The notes: a model not told the origin generated them from the sequence alone. DNA of 50,619 nucleotides from Vreelandella lionensis (GCF_002087295.1 NZ_MWVI01000024.1:1-50619), one strand, 5' to 3'; positions 17,901-28,863 are shown, counted from the first letter of the stretch. A program made the numbers and translations.

Positions 17901-19181
17901 ATGGCCGACGGCAAAGGCAAGGACGAAGGTGGCAAACTGCTTTACTGCTCGTTTTGTGGCAAAAACCAAAACGAAGTTCGTAAGCTGATTGCCGGCCCGT
18001 CCGTGTATATCTGCGATGAGTGTGTCGACTTATGTAATGACATCATTCGCGAAGAAGTTCTCGAAGCCGATGCCGAGAGCGATGAGGAGCGTTTACCTAC
18101 GCCCCGCGAAATACGTCATACATTGGACGACTACGTCATCGGACAAGACCGCGCCAAGATGGTGCTGTCTGTAGCGGTTTATAACCACTACAAGCGTCTG
18201 AAGTCAGAAGTACGTGAAGGCGATGTGGAGCTAGGTAAGTCCAACATCCTGCTAATTGGCCCGACGGGTAGCGGTAAAACGCTCCTCGCCGAGACCATGG
18301 CTCGGCTATTGAATGTACCTTTTACTATTGCTGATGCAACGACGCTGACCGAAGCAGGCTATGTGGGTGAAGATGTTGAAAATATCATCCAAAAGCTGCT
18401 GCAAAAGTGCGACTACGACGTTGAGAAAGCCGAGCGCGGCATCGTCTATATCGATGAAATCGACAAAATCTCACGTAAATCGGATAACCCGTCGATTACC
18501 CGTGATGTTTCTGGCGAAGGCGTACAGCAGGCGCTGTTGAAGCTAATTGAAGGCACAACGGCGTCCGTTCCTCCCCAAGGTGGGCGTAAGCATCCCCAGC
18601 AGGAGTTTGTTCAGGTCAATACGGCCAATATCCTGTTTATTGTGGGTGGTGCTTTTGCTGGCTTGGATAAAGTCATTCGCGACCGTGCTGAGAAAGGCGG
18701 TATTGGTTTCAATGCCAGCGTGAAAAGCAAAGAGTCTTCGCGAGGCGTTGGCGAGCTACTCGCGGATTTCGAGCCAGAGGATCTGGTCAAGTTTGGCTTG
18801 ATTCCTGAGTTTGTGGGTCGCCTGCCAGTGATTGCAACGCTGACTGAGCTGACAGAAGACGCACTGGTTCAGATTTTGACTGAGCCGAAAAACTCGCTGA
18901 TCAAGCAGTATGCCAAGCTCTTCGAGATGGAAGACGTCACGCTTGAGTTTAGAGACGACGCCTTACGGGCTGTGGCTGTGAAAGCCATGGAACGTAAAAC
19001 CGGTGCTCGTGGGTTGCGTTCTATCCTAGAGTCTGTGCTGCTGGATACCATGTATGAAATTCCTTCCTTGGAAGGGGTGAGCAAGGTCGTCATCGATGGT
19101 TCCGTCATTGCTGGCGAAAGCGAGCCACTGTTGATCTACTCGCAGCAGGAAGAAGCGCGGGTCGACGGTACTGACGGTTAA
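17901..19181 (+). CDS. clpX: ClpX, ATPase subunit of Clp protease
   Basis: AAA+ unfoldase that recognises tagged substrates and feeds ClpP. It has 426 residues. The N-terminal zinc-binding domain has cysteines at 16, 19, 38 and 41. Walker A is GPTGSGKT (about residue 119) and Walker B is VYIDEIDKI, followed by the sensor region. The IGF-type ClpP-binding loop reads KGGIGFNA, and the pore loop is [10 protein letters not shown]. It lies after clpP and before lon, with a terminator in between. The ORF is intact. Confidence 0.97.
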   Translation: MADGKGKDEGGKLLYCSFCGKNQNEVRKLIAGPSVYICDECVDLCNDIIREEVLEADAESDEERLPTPREIRHTLDDYVIGQDRAKMVLSVAVYNHYKRLKSEVREGDVELGKSNILLIGPTGSGKTLLAETMARLLNVPFTIADATTLTEAGYVGEDVENIIQKLLQKCDYDVEKAERGIVYIDEIDKISRKSDNPSITRDVSGEGVQQALLKLIEGTTASVPPQGGRKHPQQEFVQVNTANILFIVGGAFAGLDKVIRDRAEKGGIGFNASVKSKESSRGVGELLADFEPEDLVKFGLIPEFVGRLPVIATLTELTEDALVQILTEPKNSLIKQYAKLFEMEDVTLEFRDDALRAVAVKAMERKTGARGLRSILESVLLDTMYEIPSLEGVSKVVIDGSVIAGESEPLLIYSQQEEARVDGTDG

Positions 19182-19228
19182 CCCTTCGGTACGTGCCACG
19201 GCCTAGCTTTCACCGCTTGTGCCAAACC

Positions 19229-19260
19229 AAGGGGTCGCCTAGGCGGCCCCTTGTTGTTCT
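19229..19260 (+). terminator. Terminator after clpX
   Basis: AAGGGGTCGC (19229-19238) pairs with GCGGCCCCTT (19243-19252) with one G-U pair and a CTAG loop, followed by the T-rich TGTTGTTCT. The rest of the 199-base gap before lon contains a second perfect dyad, GGTACTT/AAGTACC (19327-19344). I found no clear heat-shock sigma-32 promoter. Confidence 0.7.
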
Positions 19261-19380
19261 ACGTTATTGTTGAAACGGCTGGCCAGCACACGGTGATGTG
19301 TCGTGTCATGCCCTTTCATACTGTGAGGTACTTGGCTAAGTACCCTTCAAGTACTCATCCGAATTTGAGGAACGTCTGCG

Positions 19381-21808
19381 ATGCAGCAGAACGCCGATCA
19401 GACACAATGTCTACCCCTGTTGCCTTTGCGGGATGTGGTTGTGTACCCGCAAATGGTTATTCCGCTTTTTGTTGGTCGTGAGAAGTCCATTCAAGCCTTA
19501 GAGGCAGCGATGGAAGCCGACAAGCGTGTACTGCTGGTGGCTCAGCGTGAGGCCTCACAGGATGATCCTGATAATGCGGACCTCTACGCGATGGGTACCG
19601 TCGCTGACATCATGCAGCTGCTTAAGCTGCCTGATGGCACTGTAAAGGTGTTGATTGAAGGCAGCTTCCGAGCTGATGTTATCGATATCGAAGAAAACGA
19701 AGCGGGCTACACTCAGGCGCACTTAACCCCACGTGAAAGCGAGCCGCTTACCAGTCGTGAGCAAGAAGCACTAGTGCGTGTCCTGCTCAATCAGTTCGAG
19801 CAGTACGTCAAGCTGTCTAAGAAAGTGCCCAACGAAGTGCTTAACTCGCTGTCGGGCATCGAAGACCCTAGCCGTTTGGTCGACACCATCTGCGCCCACC
19901 TGTCGCTGAAAATTGGTGACAAGCAAGAGCTGCTCGAAATGGATCGCGTACGCGACCGTATTGAACACCTGATGGCGCTGATTGAGTCTGAGATTGATCT
20001 GCTCCAGGTCGAGAAGCGCATCCGCTCGCGTGTTAAAGAGCAGATGGAAAAAACGCAGCGTGAGTACTATCTCAATGAGCAGATGAAGGCCATCCAGAAA
20101 GAGATGGGTGAGCTGGATAACGTACCCAACGAAGCCGAAAAGTACGAACAGGCGATCAAAGAGTCTGGGATGCCCAAAGAGGCGTCTGATAAAGCGACTC
20201 AAGAGCTTAATAAGCTCAAAATGATGGCTGCCAATTCTGCTGAGGCGACCGTGGTGCGCTCATATCTGGACTGGCTAATTGCCGTTCCATGGAAAAAGCG
20301 CACGCGCGTTAAGCACGATCTGGTAAAAGCCCAGCAGGTGCTGGATGAAGATCATTACGGCCTGGAAGAAGTGAAGGCGCGCATTCTTGAGTACCTAGCC
20401 GTACAAAAGCGCGTACGGAAAATGAAAGGGCCGGTGCTCTGCTTGGTAGGACCGCCTGGGGTAGGTAAAACGTCCCTTGGTCAATCCATCGCCCGCGCGA
20501 CAAATCGTAAGTACGTCCGCCTGGCGCTGGGTGGTGTGCGCGATGAGTCGGAAATCCGTGGACATCGCCGCACCTATATTGGCTCGCTGCCAGGCAAGCT
20601 GATGCAGCGTATGAGCCGTGCCGGGGTGAAAAATCCGCTTTTCCTGTTGGATGAGGTGGATAAACTAGGCATGGACCACCGTGGTGATCCGGCGTCAGCG
20701 CTTCTAGAGGTATTGGACCCCGAGCAGAACAACAACTTTAGTGATCACTACCTTGAGCTGGATTACGACCTCTCTGAGACGCTGTTTATTTGTACCGCGA
20801 ACTCAATGAATATCCCAGGCCCGCTGTTGGACCGTATGGAGATTATTCGTCTACCGGGCTACACCGAAGACGAGAAGCTCGCCATCGCTAGGCGCTACCT
20901 GCTACCCAAGCAGCTAGAAGCTAACGGGCTTAAGGAAGAAGAGCTAGCGCTGAATGACGACGCGTTGCTTGAGTTGGTGCGCTACTACACTCGTGAGGCG
21001 GGTGTGCGCGAGCTTGAGCGTCAGATCGCTAAAGTGTGTCGTAAAGTGCTGCGTGAGCGCTTAGAAGCTGAGCGCACCTCGAAAGATAAGGCAGGCAACA
21101 AGCTGCAGGCGCAGCAGGTGCTCTCCGCTGATCAGATTGAGACTTATGCCGGTGTGCGCCGCTATAGCTATGGCTTGGCGGAGCAGGAGGACCAGGTCGG
21201 TCGTGTAACCGGCTTGGCTTGGACGTCCGTAGGTGGGGAACTGCTCAACATTGAGTCGGTAGTGACGCCAGGTAAAGGTCGTATTAACAAGACCGGTTCG
21301 CTTGGTGATGTTATGAAAGAGTCGGTAAGTGAAGCACAAACCGTCGTGAAGGCGCGTGCTCAGGCCTATGGAATTGACCCGCAGCGCTTCGAAAACGAAG
21401 ACCTGCACATCCATGTGCCCGAAGGTGCCACACCTAAAGACGGGCCCAGTGCTGGCATTGCCATGGTAACGGCGATTGTCTCCGCCTATACTCAGCGGCC
21501 AGTAAGGTGCGATGTGGCCATGCCATGGGAGGTAAACCTGCGTGGCGAAGTATTACCCGATTGGGGGTCTAAAGGAGAAATTGCTGGCGGCCCGGCGGGG
21601 TGGTATAAAGACCGTCTTAATCCCTGAGGAAAATCGTCGAGATCTCAAGGAAGTACCGGAGAATATCAAAGGAGCGCTTGATATTCGCCCCGTACGCTGG
21701 ATAGATGACGTGCTGGCCGTGGCGCTGGCAGAGAATGTTGCCGAAGGCGCTTCATTAAAGGGCGCAGATAAGTCTTTCAATGCAAATGCTGTTGCAAGTA
21801 CCCATTAA
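19381..21808 (+). CDS. lon: Lon protease, frameshifted near the 3' end
   Basis: ATP-dependent AAA+ serine protease that degrades misfolded and regulatory proteins. In order: an N-terminal substrate domain (LPLRDVVVYPQMVIPLFVGR), coiled coil, Walker A GPPGVGKT, Walker B FLLDEVDK, and a protease domain with catalytic Ser690 in KDGPSAGI. Frame 1 stops at 21625-21627 with an aberrant tail. The normal C-terminus (PIGGLKEKLLAARRGGIKTV), which holds the catalytic lysine, continues in frame 2 to 21808. Deleting one C from 21556-21558 restores an 808-residue protein. Just upstream the invariant AMTGE motif reads AMPWE, a further local anomaly. Sequencing error is the likeliest cause. Confidence 0.94.
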
Positions 21809-21811
21809 GCG

Positions 21812-21835
21812 TTAAAGCAGTTTTGCTTTAATTTT
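21812..21835 (+). terminator. Terminator after lon
   Basis: TTAAAGCA (21812-21819), loop GTTT, TGCTTTAA (21824-21831), then TTTT. It is A/T-rich but well formed, and sits 4 bases after the corrected lon stop. Confidence 0.75.
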
Positions 21836-21889
21836 ACTTAATAAATTTGCCCAATGCCTTGAGCAGCGGGCATTTCACGGTCCGGTCGC

Positions 21890-21919
21890 TTGACAGGTGT
21901 TTCAAGGCATTGCTATAAA
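21890..21919 (+). promoter_or_regulatory. Sigma-70-type promoter for hupB
   Basis: A consensus -35 TTGACA (21890-21895), an 18-base spacer and -10 TATAAA (21914-21919). Transcription would start about 75 bases before the hupB start codon, giving this abundant protein its own promoter. Confidence 0.8.
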
Positions 21920-21999
21920 ACGCAGCTATGCTTTGAGGTTGATGCACTTGGTGACCGTGCCGTTCAGAGCCATTTTTTGAAACAGTTAAGGGGTGAAGG

Positions 22000-22272
22000 G
22001 TGAATAAGTCCGAGCTGATTGAAGCTATTGCCGCGTCTGCAGATATTCCTAAAGCAGCGGCAACCCGCGCATTGGATGCCATGGTGGAGTCTGCCACCGA
22101 TAGCCTCAAAAAAGGCGAGAGTGTTTCTCTGGTAGGTTTTGGTACCTTCGCTATTAAAGAGCGTGCTGCGCGTACTGGTCGCAACCCCCAAACGGGTCAG
22201 CCAATCGAAATCAGCGCAGCAAAAGTGCCCAGCTTTAAAGCCGGTAAAGCGCTGAAAGACGCCGTCAACTAA
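22000..22272 (+). CDS. hupB: DNA-binding protein HU-beta
   Basis: A 90-residue histone-like protein that bends and compacts DNA. The family wording is [34 protein letters not shown] (beta-arm with the intercalating proline) and [15 protein letters not shown]. The start is GTG at 22000, with AAGGGG about 8 bases upstream. Position after lon and before ppiD identifies it as hupB rather than ihfA, which lies at 14053. It has a strong upstream promoter and a strong downstream hairpin. Confidence 0.95.
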   Translation: MNKSELIEAIAASADIPKAAATRALDAMVESATDSLKKGESVSLVGFGTFAIKERAARTGRNPQTGQPIEISAAKVPSFKAGKALKDAVN

Positions 22273-22298
22273 TTGGCTCGCGTTTGCTGTAACCTAAT

Positions 22299-22324
22299 GG
22301 GCGCATCGCATCCGCGATGCGCCC
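22299..22324 (+). terminator. Strong GC-rich hairpin after hupB
   Basis: A perfect 11-bp stem, GGGCGCATCGC (22299-22309) and GCGATGCGCCC (22314-22324), with loop ATCC. The following bases (ATGTTCTTTTC) are only moderately T-rich, so it may act as a partial terminator or protect the hupB mRNA 3' end. Confidence 0.65.
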
Positions 22325-22383
22325 ATGTTCTTTTCTGGCCCGATGGTTTGGGCAATAGATGGCTTTGATGATCTGAGGCTAGC

Positions 22384-24201
22384 ATGCTGCAAAGTATACG
22401 AGATGGCTCCAGAAGCTGGGGTGCCAAGATAATTATAGGGCTCATGGTGGCTGCCATGGCACTGTTTGGCGTGGAGTCGCTGTTTAGCGTGTTCGGTAGT
22501 GACCCCAATGAAGTCGCCAGCGTTAATGGCGAACCCATTATGCGCCAGCAAGTTGAGCTAGAAGTGCAGCGCGCGCTGCGTTCTGGCCAAGTTCCTCCCG
22601 AGCAAGAGCGCGCTTTGCGCAATGACATGCTCGATCAACTCATTACTCAATCACTATTGACCCAGTACGCTGAAGAGGGCGGTTTTTTTGTTTCCGACGC
22701 TCAGTTGGATCAAATGATTGTCAGCTTGCCTGAGTTTCATGATCAGGATGGCCGCTTCTCTGCTGAGATCTTCCGTAATCGCCTAGCCGGTGCGGGCTAT
22801 ACGCCGCTGTCATTCCGCGAAGAGCTACGGGTTGATATTAAACGTCAGCACCTGCAGCAGGGTCTCGCGTTTAGCGATTTCAGCCTCCCCAGCGAAGAAG
22901 AGCGCTTAGCCGAGTTACAACGCCAGCAGCGTGATTTCCGCTATTTCATGTTGAATGCAGATGATGCTGACGTCGATATCAATGTAACAGAAGCGCAAAT
23001 GCAGACGTACTACGACGCTAACGAGGCTCGCTTCGAGCGCCCAGAGCAGGTGCGTGTTGAGTACGTTTTAATTGACCGCCAAGCCATGGCGGAAGATGTC
23101 CAGGTGGATGAGCAGGCGCTTCGAGATGCTTGGCATGAGCAGAATCAAAGCGCTGACCGTCGGGTATCTCATATCATGGTGACCTTTGGTGACGAGCGTA
23201 GCCGCGAAGAAGCCGAGGTAGTGGCGAATGAGGCACTCAATTCCCTCAATGACGGTGATAGCTTTGCTGACACCGCTGCGCGTTACTCTAATGATACTGC
23301 CAGTGCTGAAGATGGCGGTGACCTTGGCGTCATCAGTCGTGGCTTCTTTGGCGATGCGTTCGATGAAGCGGCTTTTTCATTAGGCGTAGGGGAAACCTCA
23401 CAACTGGTGGAAATGGACGGTGCTTTCCATATTCTTCAAGTGACTGAGCTGGCAGGTCCGTCGTTTGAAGAGCAACGCGATGCGCTTGCCCAAGAAGTGG
23501 CTCTGCGCGACGTTAACGATGAGTTCAATGAGCAGGTGCAGCGCCTGATTGATGAAAGCTTTGCCGCAGATGATCTTAAGAGCGTAGCCGATGACTTAGG
23601 CCTGACACTCAACCAAACGGACTGGCTGGCTCGTGGTGAAGGGGATGGTGTGCTTTCTGAGCCAGGCGTGTTGGAAGAAGCCTTCAGCGCAGACGTGCTG
23701 GAAGAGGGCTACAACAGCGAAGTGATTGAGCTAGACAACGACCGCCGCTTAGTGCTTCGTGTCGCCGAGCATCGTGATGCGACTGTTCTGCCCCTAGATG
23801 AAGTGCGCGATGAAGTAGAGCAGGCTGTTGCTGCTCAGCAGCGCCAAGAAGCACTTCAGGAGCAGGCAGCAGAATTGATCGCCTCGCTCCGTGCGGGCGA
23901 TGCCGTTGAGCTGGAGTGGCTGGAAGCCAATAACATCTCTCGCCAGTCTGACAGTACGCTGCCTCAGGCGCTGGTGGGTGAAGTGTTTCGCATGCCGCGC
24001 CCTGAAGAGGGCGAAAGCGTCTATCGTGCCGTGAATATGCCCCAAGGTGTGGCCGTCGTCGCGTTGGATAGCGTCTCTATTGGCGAGGTGAATGAGCAGA
24101 TGACATCGTTTGTCGCTCAGATGGCCGAGCAACTGCGCGCTCAGTCGGTTATCCAAGGGTTGATGGATGACCTGCGTAGCGACGCGGAGATTGAACGCTA
24201 A
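22384..24201 (+). CDS. ppiD: PpiD-type periplasmic folding chaperone / parvulin
   Basis: A 605-residue inner-membrane-anchored periplasmic chaperone acting near the Sec translocon. The N-terminus shows the typical MLQSIRDGSRSWGAKII cytoplasmic start and one membrane helix (about 18-37). SurA-like helical segments follow (about 40-210), then a parvulin domain at about 255-365 (VSHIMVTF, ARYSNDTASAEDGGDLG, GVGETSQLVEMDGAFHILQV), and a second degenerate region to the end. Its place directly after hupB is the usual one. It is followed by a bidirectional terminator shared with the convergent lpxH. Confidence 0.93.
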   Translation: MLQSIRDGSRSWGAKIIIGLMVAAMALFGVESLFSVFGSDPNEVASVNGEPIMRQQVELEVQRALRSGQVPPEQERALRNDMLDQLITQSLLTQYAEEGGFFVSDAQLDQMIVSLPEFHDQDGRFSAEIFRNRLAGAGYTPLSFREELRVDIKRQHLQQGLAFSDFSLPSEEERLAELQRQQRDFRYFMLNADDADVDINVTEAQMQTYYDANEARFERPEQVRVEYVLIDRQAMAEDVQVDEQALRDAWHEQNQSADRRVSHIMVTFGDERSREEAEVVANEALNSLNDGDSFADTAARYSNDTASAEDGGDLGVISRGFFGDAFDEAAFSLGVGETSQLVEMDGAFHILQVTELAGPSFEEQRDALAQEVALRDVNDEFNEQVQRLIDESFAADDLKSVADDLGLTLNQTDWLARGEGDGVLSEPGVLEEAFSADVLEEGYNSEVIELDNDRRLVLRVAEHRDATVLPLDEVRDEVEQAVAAQQRQEALQEQAAELIASLRAGDAVELEWLEANNISRQSDSTLPQALVGEVFRMPRPEEGESVYRAVNMPQGVAVVALDSVSIGEVNEQMTSFVAQMAEQLRAQSVIQGLMDDLRSDAEIER

Positions 24202-24229
24202 AGGTTATTTATCTCTACCTGCAGCCAAG

Positions 24230-24262
24230 AAAAAGCCGATCAATTTTCGATCGGCTTTTTTA
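24230..24262. terminator. Bidirectional terminator between ppiD and lpxH
   Basis: AAAAAGCCGATC (24230-24241), loop AATTTTC, GATCGGCTTTTT (24249-24260), with A and T tracts on both sides. It serves both convergent genes. Confidence 0.92.
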
Positions 24263-24280
24263 ATGCTTAAAGAGCATTGT

Positions 24281-25051
24281 TTAGGGCGGAGCGTTTAGCG
24301 GAAACTGGCGTAAAACTGGCTCCGCATGGCGATCGTTGGAGCTTTCAATCACAATATCCCAGCCGTGCTCGCTATCCCAATCGCCTAACACAAAGCGTTT
24401 GGCGGGCACGTCTTCCACCGTTAGGTCGTGCACTTTCGGACGATGGGTATGACCATGAATCATGGTCGACACACCGTGGCGCTGCATCAGCGCAACGACT
24501 TCTTCCTGAGTGACATCCATGATGTCCTCTGCTTTCCCGGCATTGGCATCACCCGACTGCATGCGCAGGCTCTTGGCGAGTTCCAGCCGCTGCTCTAACG
24601 GCAGCGCAAGAATCTGGGACTGCCACTGTTCACTGCGTGACTGAGCCCGAAATGCCATGTAGGCCTCGTCTTTGGTGCACAGGCTGTCGCCATGCAAAAT
24701 GACGGCGGGTACGCCTTGCAGCTCTACCTGCTCGCTTTCTGGTAGCAGCGTGGCTTGGCAGCCATTAATGAAACGCTCGCCCAGCAAAAAGTCTCGGTTG
24801 CCGTGAATGAAATATACAGCCGTACCCGCGTCGCTTAACGTGCGCAGCCGTTTAATCACCTCATGAGCAACCGCGCTTAACGGATGAGGAGTATCCAGCA
24901 GGTCGTCGCCAATCCAGGCATCAAAAAGATCGCCCAAAATGTAGAGCGCGTCCGCCCCTTCGGCGGTATGTTCCAAGTAACGGTAAAACCCCTGATTAAT
25001 CTCAGGGGTGTCGTGACTTAGATGCATATCAGCTACTAGCAGAGTACGCAT
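24281..25051 (-). CDS. lpxH: UDP-2,3-diacylglucosamine hydrolase
   Basis: Lipid A biosynthesis enzyme that cleaves UDP-2,3-diacylglucosamine to lipid X and UMP at the membrane surface. The 256-residue calcineurin-like phosphoesterase shows the metal ligands in order: ADMHLS (residues 8-12), GDLFDAWIGDD, HGNRDFLLG, ILHGDSLCT and the GHTHRP motif. GGGAGC precedes its ATG on the minus strand. It is 14 bases downstream of ppiB in the same direction, an arrangement usual in pseudomonads and relatives. The C-terminal tail is about 15 residues longer than in E. coli. Confidence 0.94.
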   Translation of the reverse strand: MRTLLVADMHLSHDTPEINQGFYRYLEHTAEGADALYILGDLFDAWIGDDLLDTPHPLSAVAHEVIKRLRTLSDAGTAVYFIHGNRDFLLGERFINGCQATLLPESEQVELQGVPAVILHGDSLCTKDEAYMAFRAQSRSEQWQSQILALPLEQRLELAKSLRMQSGDANAGKAEDIMDVTQEEVVALMQRHGVSTMIHGHTHRPKVHDLTVEDVPAKRFVLGDWDSEHGWDIVIESSNDRHAEPVLRQFPLNAPP

Positions 25052-25065
25052 AAAGCTCCCAACGG

Positions 25066-25566
25066 TTATTCCGCTTCCTTCACGTAAGCGCGCTCGATGA
25101 TGACATCTTCCGCGGGAACGTCGGCATGCATACCACGGCGCGTGGTGCTGACGCCTTTAATGGCGTTAACCACATCCATGCCTTCAACCACTTCACCAAA
25201 CACCGCGTAGCCCCAGCCCTGCAAGCTTTTGCCGCTGTGGTTCAGGAAGCTATTGTTGCCAACGTTGATGAAGAACTGTGCGGTGGCGGAGTGAGGGTCT
25301 TGGGTGCGGGCCATGGCCAGCGTGCCGACCGTATTCTGCAAGCCGTTGTCCGCTTCGTTTTCAATCGGGTCGCGGGTGGCTTTCTGGTTGAAATCCTGAT
25401 CGAAGCCGCCGCCCTGAACCATGAAGCCATCAATGACCCGGTGAAACAGCGTGCCGTCGTAAAAACCGTCGCGCACGTACTGTTCGAAATTCGCCGCGGT
25501 AGCCGGGGCTTTTTCATGATTAAGCGCAATGGTGATGTCACCGTGGTTCGTCTGTAATACGATCAT
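25066..25566 (-). CDS. ppiB: Peptidyl-prolyl cis-trans isomerase B (cyclophilin)
   Basis: A cytoplasmic cyclophilin of 166 residues catalysing proline isomerisation. Signatures are [29 protein letters not shown] (catalytic arginine), [26 protein letters not shown] and [16 protein letters not shown] choose the ATG complementary to 25564-25566, preceded by AGGA. A six-codon longer in-frame start lacks a ribosome site. It has no signal peptide. It is divergent from glnS across 156 bases and probably cotranscribed with lpxH. Confidence 0.95.
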   Translation of the reverse strand: MIVLQTNHGDITIALNHEKAPATAANFEQYVRDGFYDGTLFHRVIDGFMVQGGGFDQDFNQKATRDPIENEADNGLQNTVGTLAMARTQDPHSATAQFFINVGNNSFLNHSGKSLQGWGYAVFGEVVEGMDVVNAIKGVSTTRRGMHADVPAEDVIIERAYVKEAE

Positions 25567-25623
25567 AGATAAATTCCTGTTCAATAAAGGCGTTCGCCTT
25601 GGCGCTGTGCATCGGCGTCACGT

Positions 25624-25629
25624 TATAAT
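25624..25629 (+). promoter_or_regulatory. Candidate -10 element of the glnS promoter
   Basis: A perfect TATAAT at 25624-25629. A matching -35 is not clear: TTGGCG about 19 bases upstream is only a partial match. The distance to the glnS start is about 94 bases. Confidence 0.5.
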
Positions 25630-25722
25630 AGCGGTTTTGCTCGGCACCGCGAAGCGCAAACCCAGATTGCATTCGCAACGTTTGCCCAGCACGCCATCCA
25701 CCATGAGGTTATCAACACCACC

Positions 25723-27402
25723 ATGACCAACGAGACCACCCCAGCGCCGAACTTCATTCGCAACCAAGTACGCGACGAGATAGCGGGCGGCCAGGTCACC
25801 AAAATTGTGACGCGCTTTCCCCCCGAGCCCAACGGCTTTTTGCACATCGGCCACGCCAAGTCGATTTGTCTGAACTTCGGGTTGGCAGAGCAGTTAGGTG
25901 GTGAGTGTCATCTGCGCTTTGACGACACCAACCCAGCAAAAGAAGAGCAGGCGTACATTGACGCCATCAAAGAAGACGTTAGCTGGTTGGGCTTTGAGTG
26001 GGCAGGCCCGGTACGTTTTGCCTCCGACTACTTCGACCATCTTTACGCCTGGGCGCAGCACCTGATCCGTGAAGGCAAAGCCTATGTGGATGACCTGTCT
26101 CCGGATGAGATCCGCGAGTATCGGGGTACGCTCACCGAACCTGGCAAGCCGAGCCCCTACCGCGAGCGCAGCGCTGAAGAGAATCTTGATCTTCTAGAGC
26201 GGATGCGTAACGGCGAGTTTGGTGAAGGCGAAAAAGTACTGCGTGCCAAAATTGATATGGCGTCGCCCAACATTAATTTGCGAGATCCGATCCTGTACCG
26301 GATTCGCCATGCTCATCACCACCAAACGGGCGATAAGTGGAAAATCTACCCCTCGTACGATTTTACCCACGGCCAGTCGGATGCCATTGAGGGCATCACC
26401 CACTCCATCTGCACGTTGGAGTTTGAAGACCACCGCCCGCTGTATGAGTGGTTCTTAAATAATCTGCCGGTGCCCGCGAAGCCCCGTCAGATTGAGTTTG
26501 CGCGCCTCAATCTCGACTACACCTTAACGTCTAAGCGCAAGCTGAAGCTGCTGGTAGATGAGCAGATTGTTGATGGGTGGGACGACCCACGGATGCCGAC
26601 CATCTCCGGTATGCGTCGTCGTGGCTATACCGCCGCGTCCATTCGCAAATTCTGCGAGATGATTGGTGTCACCCGTTCCGATGGCGGTTTGGTGGATATC
26701 GCCATGCTGACCCACGCCATCCGCTCAGATCTGGAAGATAACGCACCCCGCGCCATGTGCGTGATGAAGCCGCTGAAAGTAGTGCTGACCAACGTGCCGG
26801 CAGACCACGAAGAGGTCTACGAGGTGCCAGGCCACCCGGCGCGTGAAGACATGCCGATGCGTAAAGTTCCTTTTGGTCGTGAGCTCTACATCGAGCAAGA
26901 CGACTTTATGGAAGACGCGCCGAAGAAATTCTTCCGCCTAGCACCGGGCAAAGAAGTGCGTCTGCGCAACAGCTACGTAATTCGCTGTGATGAAGTGATC
27001 AAAGACGATGCAGGTGAGATTGTTGAGCTGCGCTGCTCCGTGGACTTCGACACCCTGGGTAAAAACCCGGAAGGCCGCAAGGTGAAAGGCGTGATTCACT
27101 GGGTCAGCGCTGCCCATGGTGTACCGATGGAAGTCCGCCTGTACGACAACCTGTTTATGGTCGAGCAGCCGGACCGCGATAAGGATGTCGACTTCCTGGA
27201 GCACCTGAACCCCGAGTCGCTGGTGGTATGTGAAGCCATCGGCGAGCCAAGCTTAGCCAGTGCAGCTCCAGAAGATCGCTTCCAATTCGAGCGAGTAGGT
27301 TACTTCTGCGCCGATCGTCACGCCTCTACTGCTGAGCACCTCGTGTTTAACCGTACCGTCGGTCTGAAAGATAGCTGGGCGAAAATCAAACAGAAGGGTT
27401 AA
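25723..27402 (+). CDS. glnS: Glutaminyl-tRNA synthetase
   Basis: Class I synthetase that charges tRNA-Gln. The 559 residues are near the E. coli length. The Rossmann fold opens with [17 protein letters not shown] (HIGH at about residues 39-42). The KMSKS equivalent is TSKRKLKLL near residue 268, followed by [19 protein letters not shown]. The C-terminal beta-barrel anticodon-binding domains begin around residue 340. The start is the ATG at 25723, although its ribosome site is weak (GAGG about 15 bases upstream). cysS follows 11 bases later, so both are likely in one transcript. Confidence 0.97.
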   Translation: MTNETTPAPNFIRNQVRDEIAGGQVTKIVTRFPPEPNGFLHIGHAKSICLNFGLAEQLGGECHLRFDDTNPAKEEQAYIDAIKEDVSWLGFEWAGPVRFASDYFDHLYAWAQHLIREGKAYVDDLSPDEIREYRGTLTEPGKPSPYRERSAEENLDLLERMRNGEFGEGEKVLRAKIDMASPNINLRDPILYRIRHAHHHQTGDKWKIYPSYDFTHGQSDAIEGITHSICTLEFEDHRPLYEWFLNNLPVPAKPRQIEFARLNLDYTLTSKRKLKLLVDEQIVDGWDDPRMPTISGMRRRGYTAASIRKFCEMIGVTRSDGGLVDIAMLTHAIRSDLEDNAPRAMCVMKPLKVVLTNVPADHEEVYEVPGHPAREDMPMRKVPFGRELYIEQDDFMEDAPKKFFRLAPGKEVRLRNSYVIRCDEVIKDDAGEIVELRCSVDFDTLGKNPEGRKVKGVIHWVSAAHGVPMEVRLYDNLFMVEQPDRDKDVDFLEHLNPESLVVCEAIGEPSLASAAPEDRFQFERVGYFCADRHASTAEHLVFNRTVGLKDSWAKIKQKG

Positions 27403-27413
27403 GGAAACGTCAT

Positions 27414-28799
27414 ATGCACATTTACAATACGCTGACACGCCGCAAAGAGCCTTTTAGCCCACTGGTTGCTGGCAAGGTCAGCATGTACGTTTGCGGCATG
27501 ACGGTGTATGACTACTGTCACCTTGGCCACGCCAGGGTGATGGTGGCCTTTGACGTGATTACCCGCTATCTGCGCCACCGTGGATATGACGTGACCTACG
27601 TGCGTAATATCACGGATATCGACGATAAGATCCTCAAGCGGGCCGAGGAGAACGGCGAAACCATCAGCGCGCTCACCGAGCGCATGATTGCTGCGATGCA
27701 TGAGGATGAGGCGCGCCTGAACGTGCTGCCGCCCAGCCAGGAGCCCCGTGCTACGGGGCATATTGGTGATATCGTCGCCATGATCGAAACGCTAATCGAA
27801 AAAGGCTTTGCCTACGCAGCGGCCAATGGTGACGTTTATTACCGAGTGCGTAAATTCGCCGACTACGGCAAATTGAATAACCGTCAGTTGGATGACATGC
27901 GCTCTGGTGCACGGGTCGACGTGGATGTGCACAAAGAAGACCCGCTGGATTTCGTGCTGTGGAAAGCGGCCAAGCCCGGTGAAGCCCACTGGCACTCCCC
28001 CTGGGGAGACGGGCGACCGGGTTGGCACATCGAGTGCTCCGCGATGTCGACCTGCTGCTTGGGCGATACCTTCGATATTCATGGCGGTGGGCCGGATTTG
28101 ACCTTTCCCCATCATGAAAACGAGATTGCCCAATCGGAAGCGGCGACAGGTAAAACCTACGTCAATACCTGGATGCATGCTGGAGCCGTTCGCGTCAACC
28201 AAGAGAAGATGTCCAAGTCGTTGGGCAATTTCTTCACCATCCGCGACGTACTAGCCGAGCACGACCCAGAAGTGGTGCGCTACCTGTTGGTGGCAAGCCA
28301 CTATCGTAGCGCTATTAACTACTCGGTCGATTCGCTGGTCGAAGCGCGCAAATCGCTAACGCGGTTGTATACGGCGTTAGAAGGAGTAAACGCCGACGAG
28401 CAGGCAGCCGCCAGCGATGCTGCGGAGCGCTTTACCGCGGCAATGGACGACGACTTCAACACGCCCATCGCTTTGGCCTCGCTGTTCGATTTGGCCCGCG
28501 ATCTTAACCGTGCGAAAAGTGATCAGCCAGCAGAGGCACCACGTTTGGCTGGTGAATTAAAGCGTTTGGCCGGTGTGCTGGGACTACTGCAGCAAACGCC
28601 ACAAACGTTCCTGAAAGGTGCCCAGCAGCAGGTAGCGCTGAGCGAAGAAGAGATCGAAGCAAAAATCGCCGAGCGACAAGCGGCGAAAGGAAGTAAGGAT
28701 TTTGCCCGCGCTGATGCTATTCGTGATGAGTTGGCAGCGCTTGGTATCATTCTCAAAGACTCTCGGGAAGGAACCACCTGGGTGATCGAAGCGCCTTAA
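27414..28799 (+). CDS. cysS: Cysteinyl-tRNA synthetase
   Basis: Class I synthetase charging tRNA-Cys, 461 residues. The zinc-site cysteine and HIGH-type motif appear at the N-terminus ([19 protein letters not shown], residues about 24-42). The second zinc ligands are in WHIECSAMS and HHENE. The KMSKS motif is at about residue 265 ([12 protein letters not shown]), and the C-terminal anticodon region follows. AAGGAAACG lies before the ATG. The stop at 28797-28799 is followed by a 104-base leader containing the promoter of the osmoprotectant importer. Confidence 0.97.
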   Translation: MHIYNTLTRRKEPFSPLVAGKVSMYVCGMTVYDYCHLGHARVMVAFDVITRYLRHRGYDVTYVRNITDIDDKILKRAEENGETISALTERMIAAMHEDEARLNVLPPSQEPRATGHIGDIVAMIETLIEKGFAYAAANGDVYYRVRKFADYGKLNNRQLDDMRSGARVDVDVHKEDPLDFVLWKAAKPGEAHWHSPWGDGRPGWHIECSAMSTCCLGDTFDIHGGGPDLTFPHHENEIAQSEAATGKTYVNTWMHAGAVRVNQEKMSKSLGNFFTIRDVLAEHDPEVVRYLLVASHYRSAINYSVDSLVEARKSLTRLYTALEGVNADEQAAASDAAERFTAAMDDDFNTPIALASLFDLARDLNRAKSDQPAEAPRLAGELKRLAGVLGLLQQTPQTFLKGAQQQVALSEEEIEAKIAERQAAKGSKDFARADAIRDELAALGIILKDSREGTTWVIEAP

Positions 28800-28834
28800 T
28801 CGTGATAAACAGTCAGGCGTCGTTACTGCGGCGT

Positions 28835-28863
28835 CTGACTTCAACGCAGCAGGCTCTTATACT
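28835..28863 (+). promoter_or_regulatory. Sigma-70-type promoter of the yehZYXW-like operon
   Basis: -35 CTGACT (28835-28840), exactly 17 bases, -10 TATACT (28858-28863). The -35 lies inside the right arm of a dyad, AGTCAG/CTGACT (28811-28840 region), which could be a cysS terminator arm or an operator. Salt control cannot be read from the sequence. Confidence 0.6.

Noticed and set aside
19267..19330. Sigma-32 heat-shock promoter upstream of lon
   Set aside because: A TGTTGAAAC resembles part of a -35 but no CCCCAT-like -10 lies at the right distance.
24281..27761. Long plus/minus ORFs opposite lpxH, ppiB, glnS and cysS
   Set aside because: They are antisense shadows of clear synthetase, cyclophilin and hydrolase genes, with no ribosome sites or recognisable motifs.
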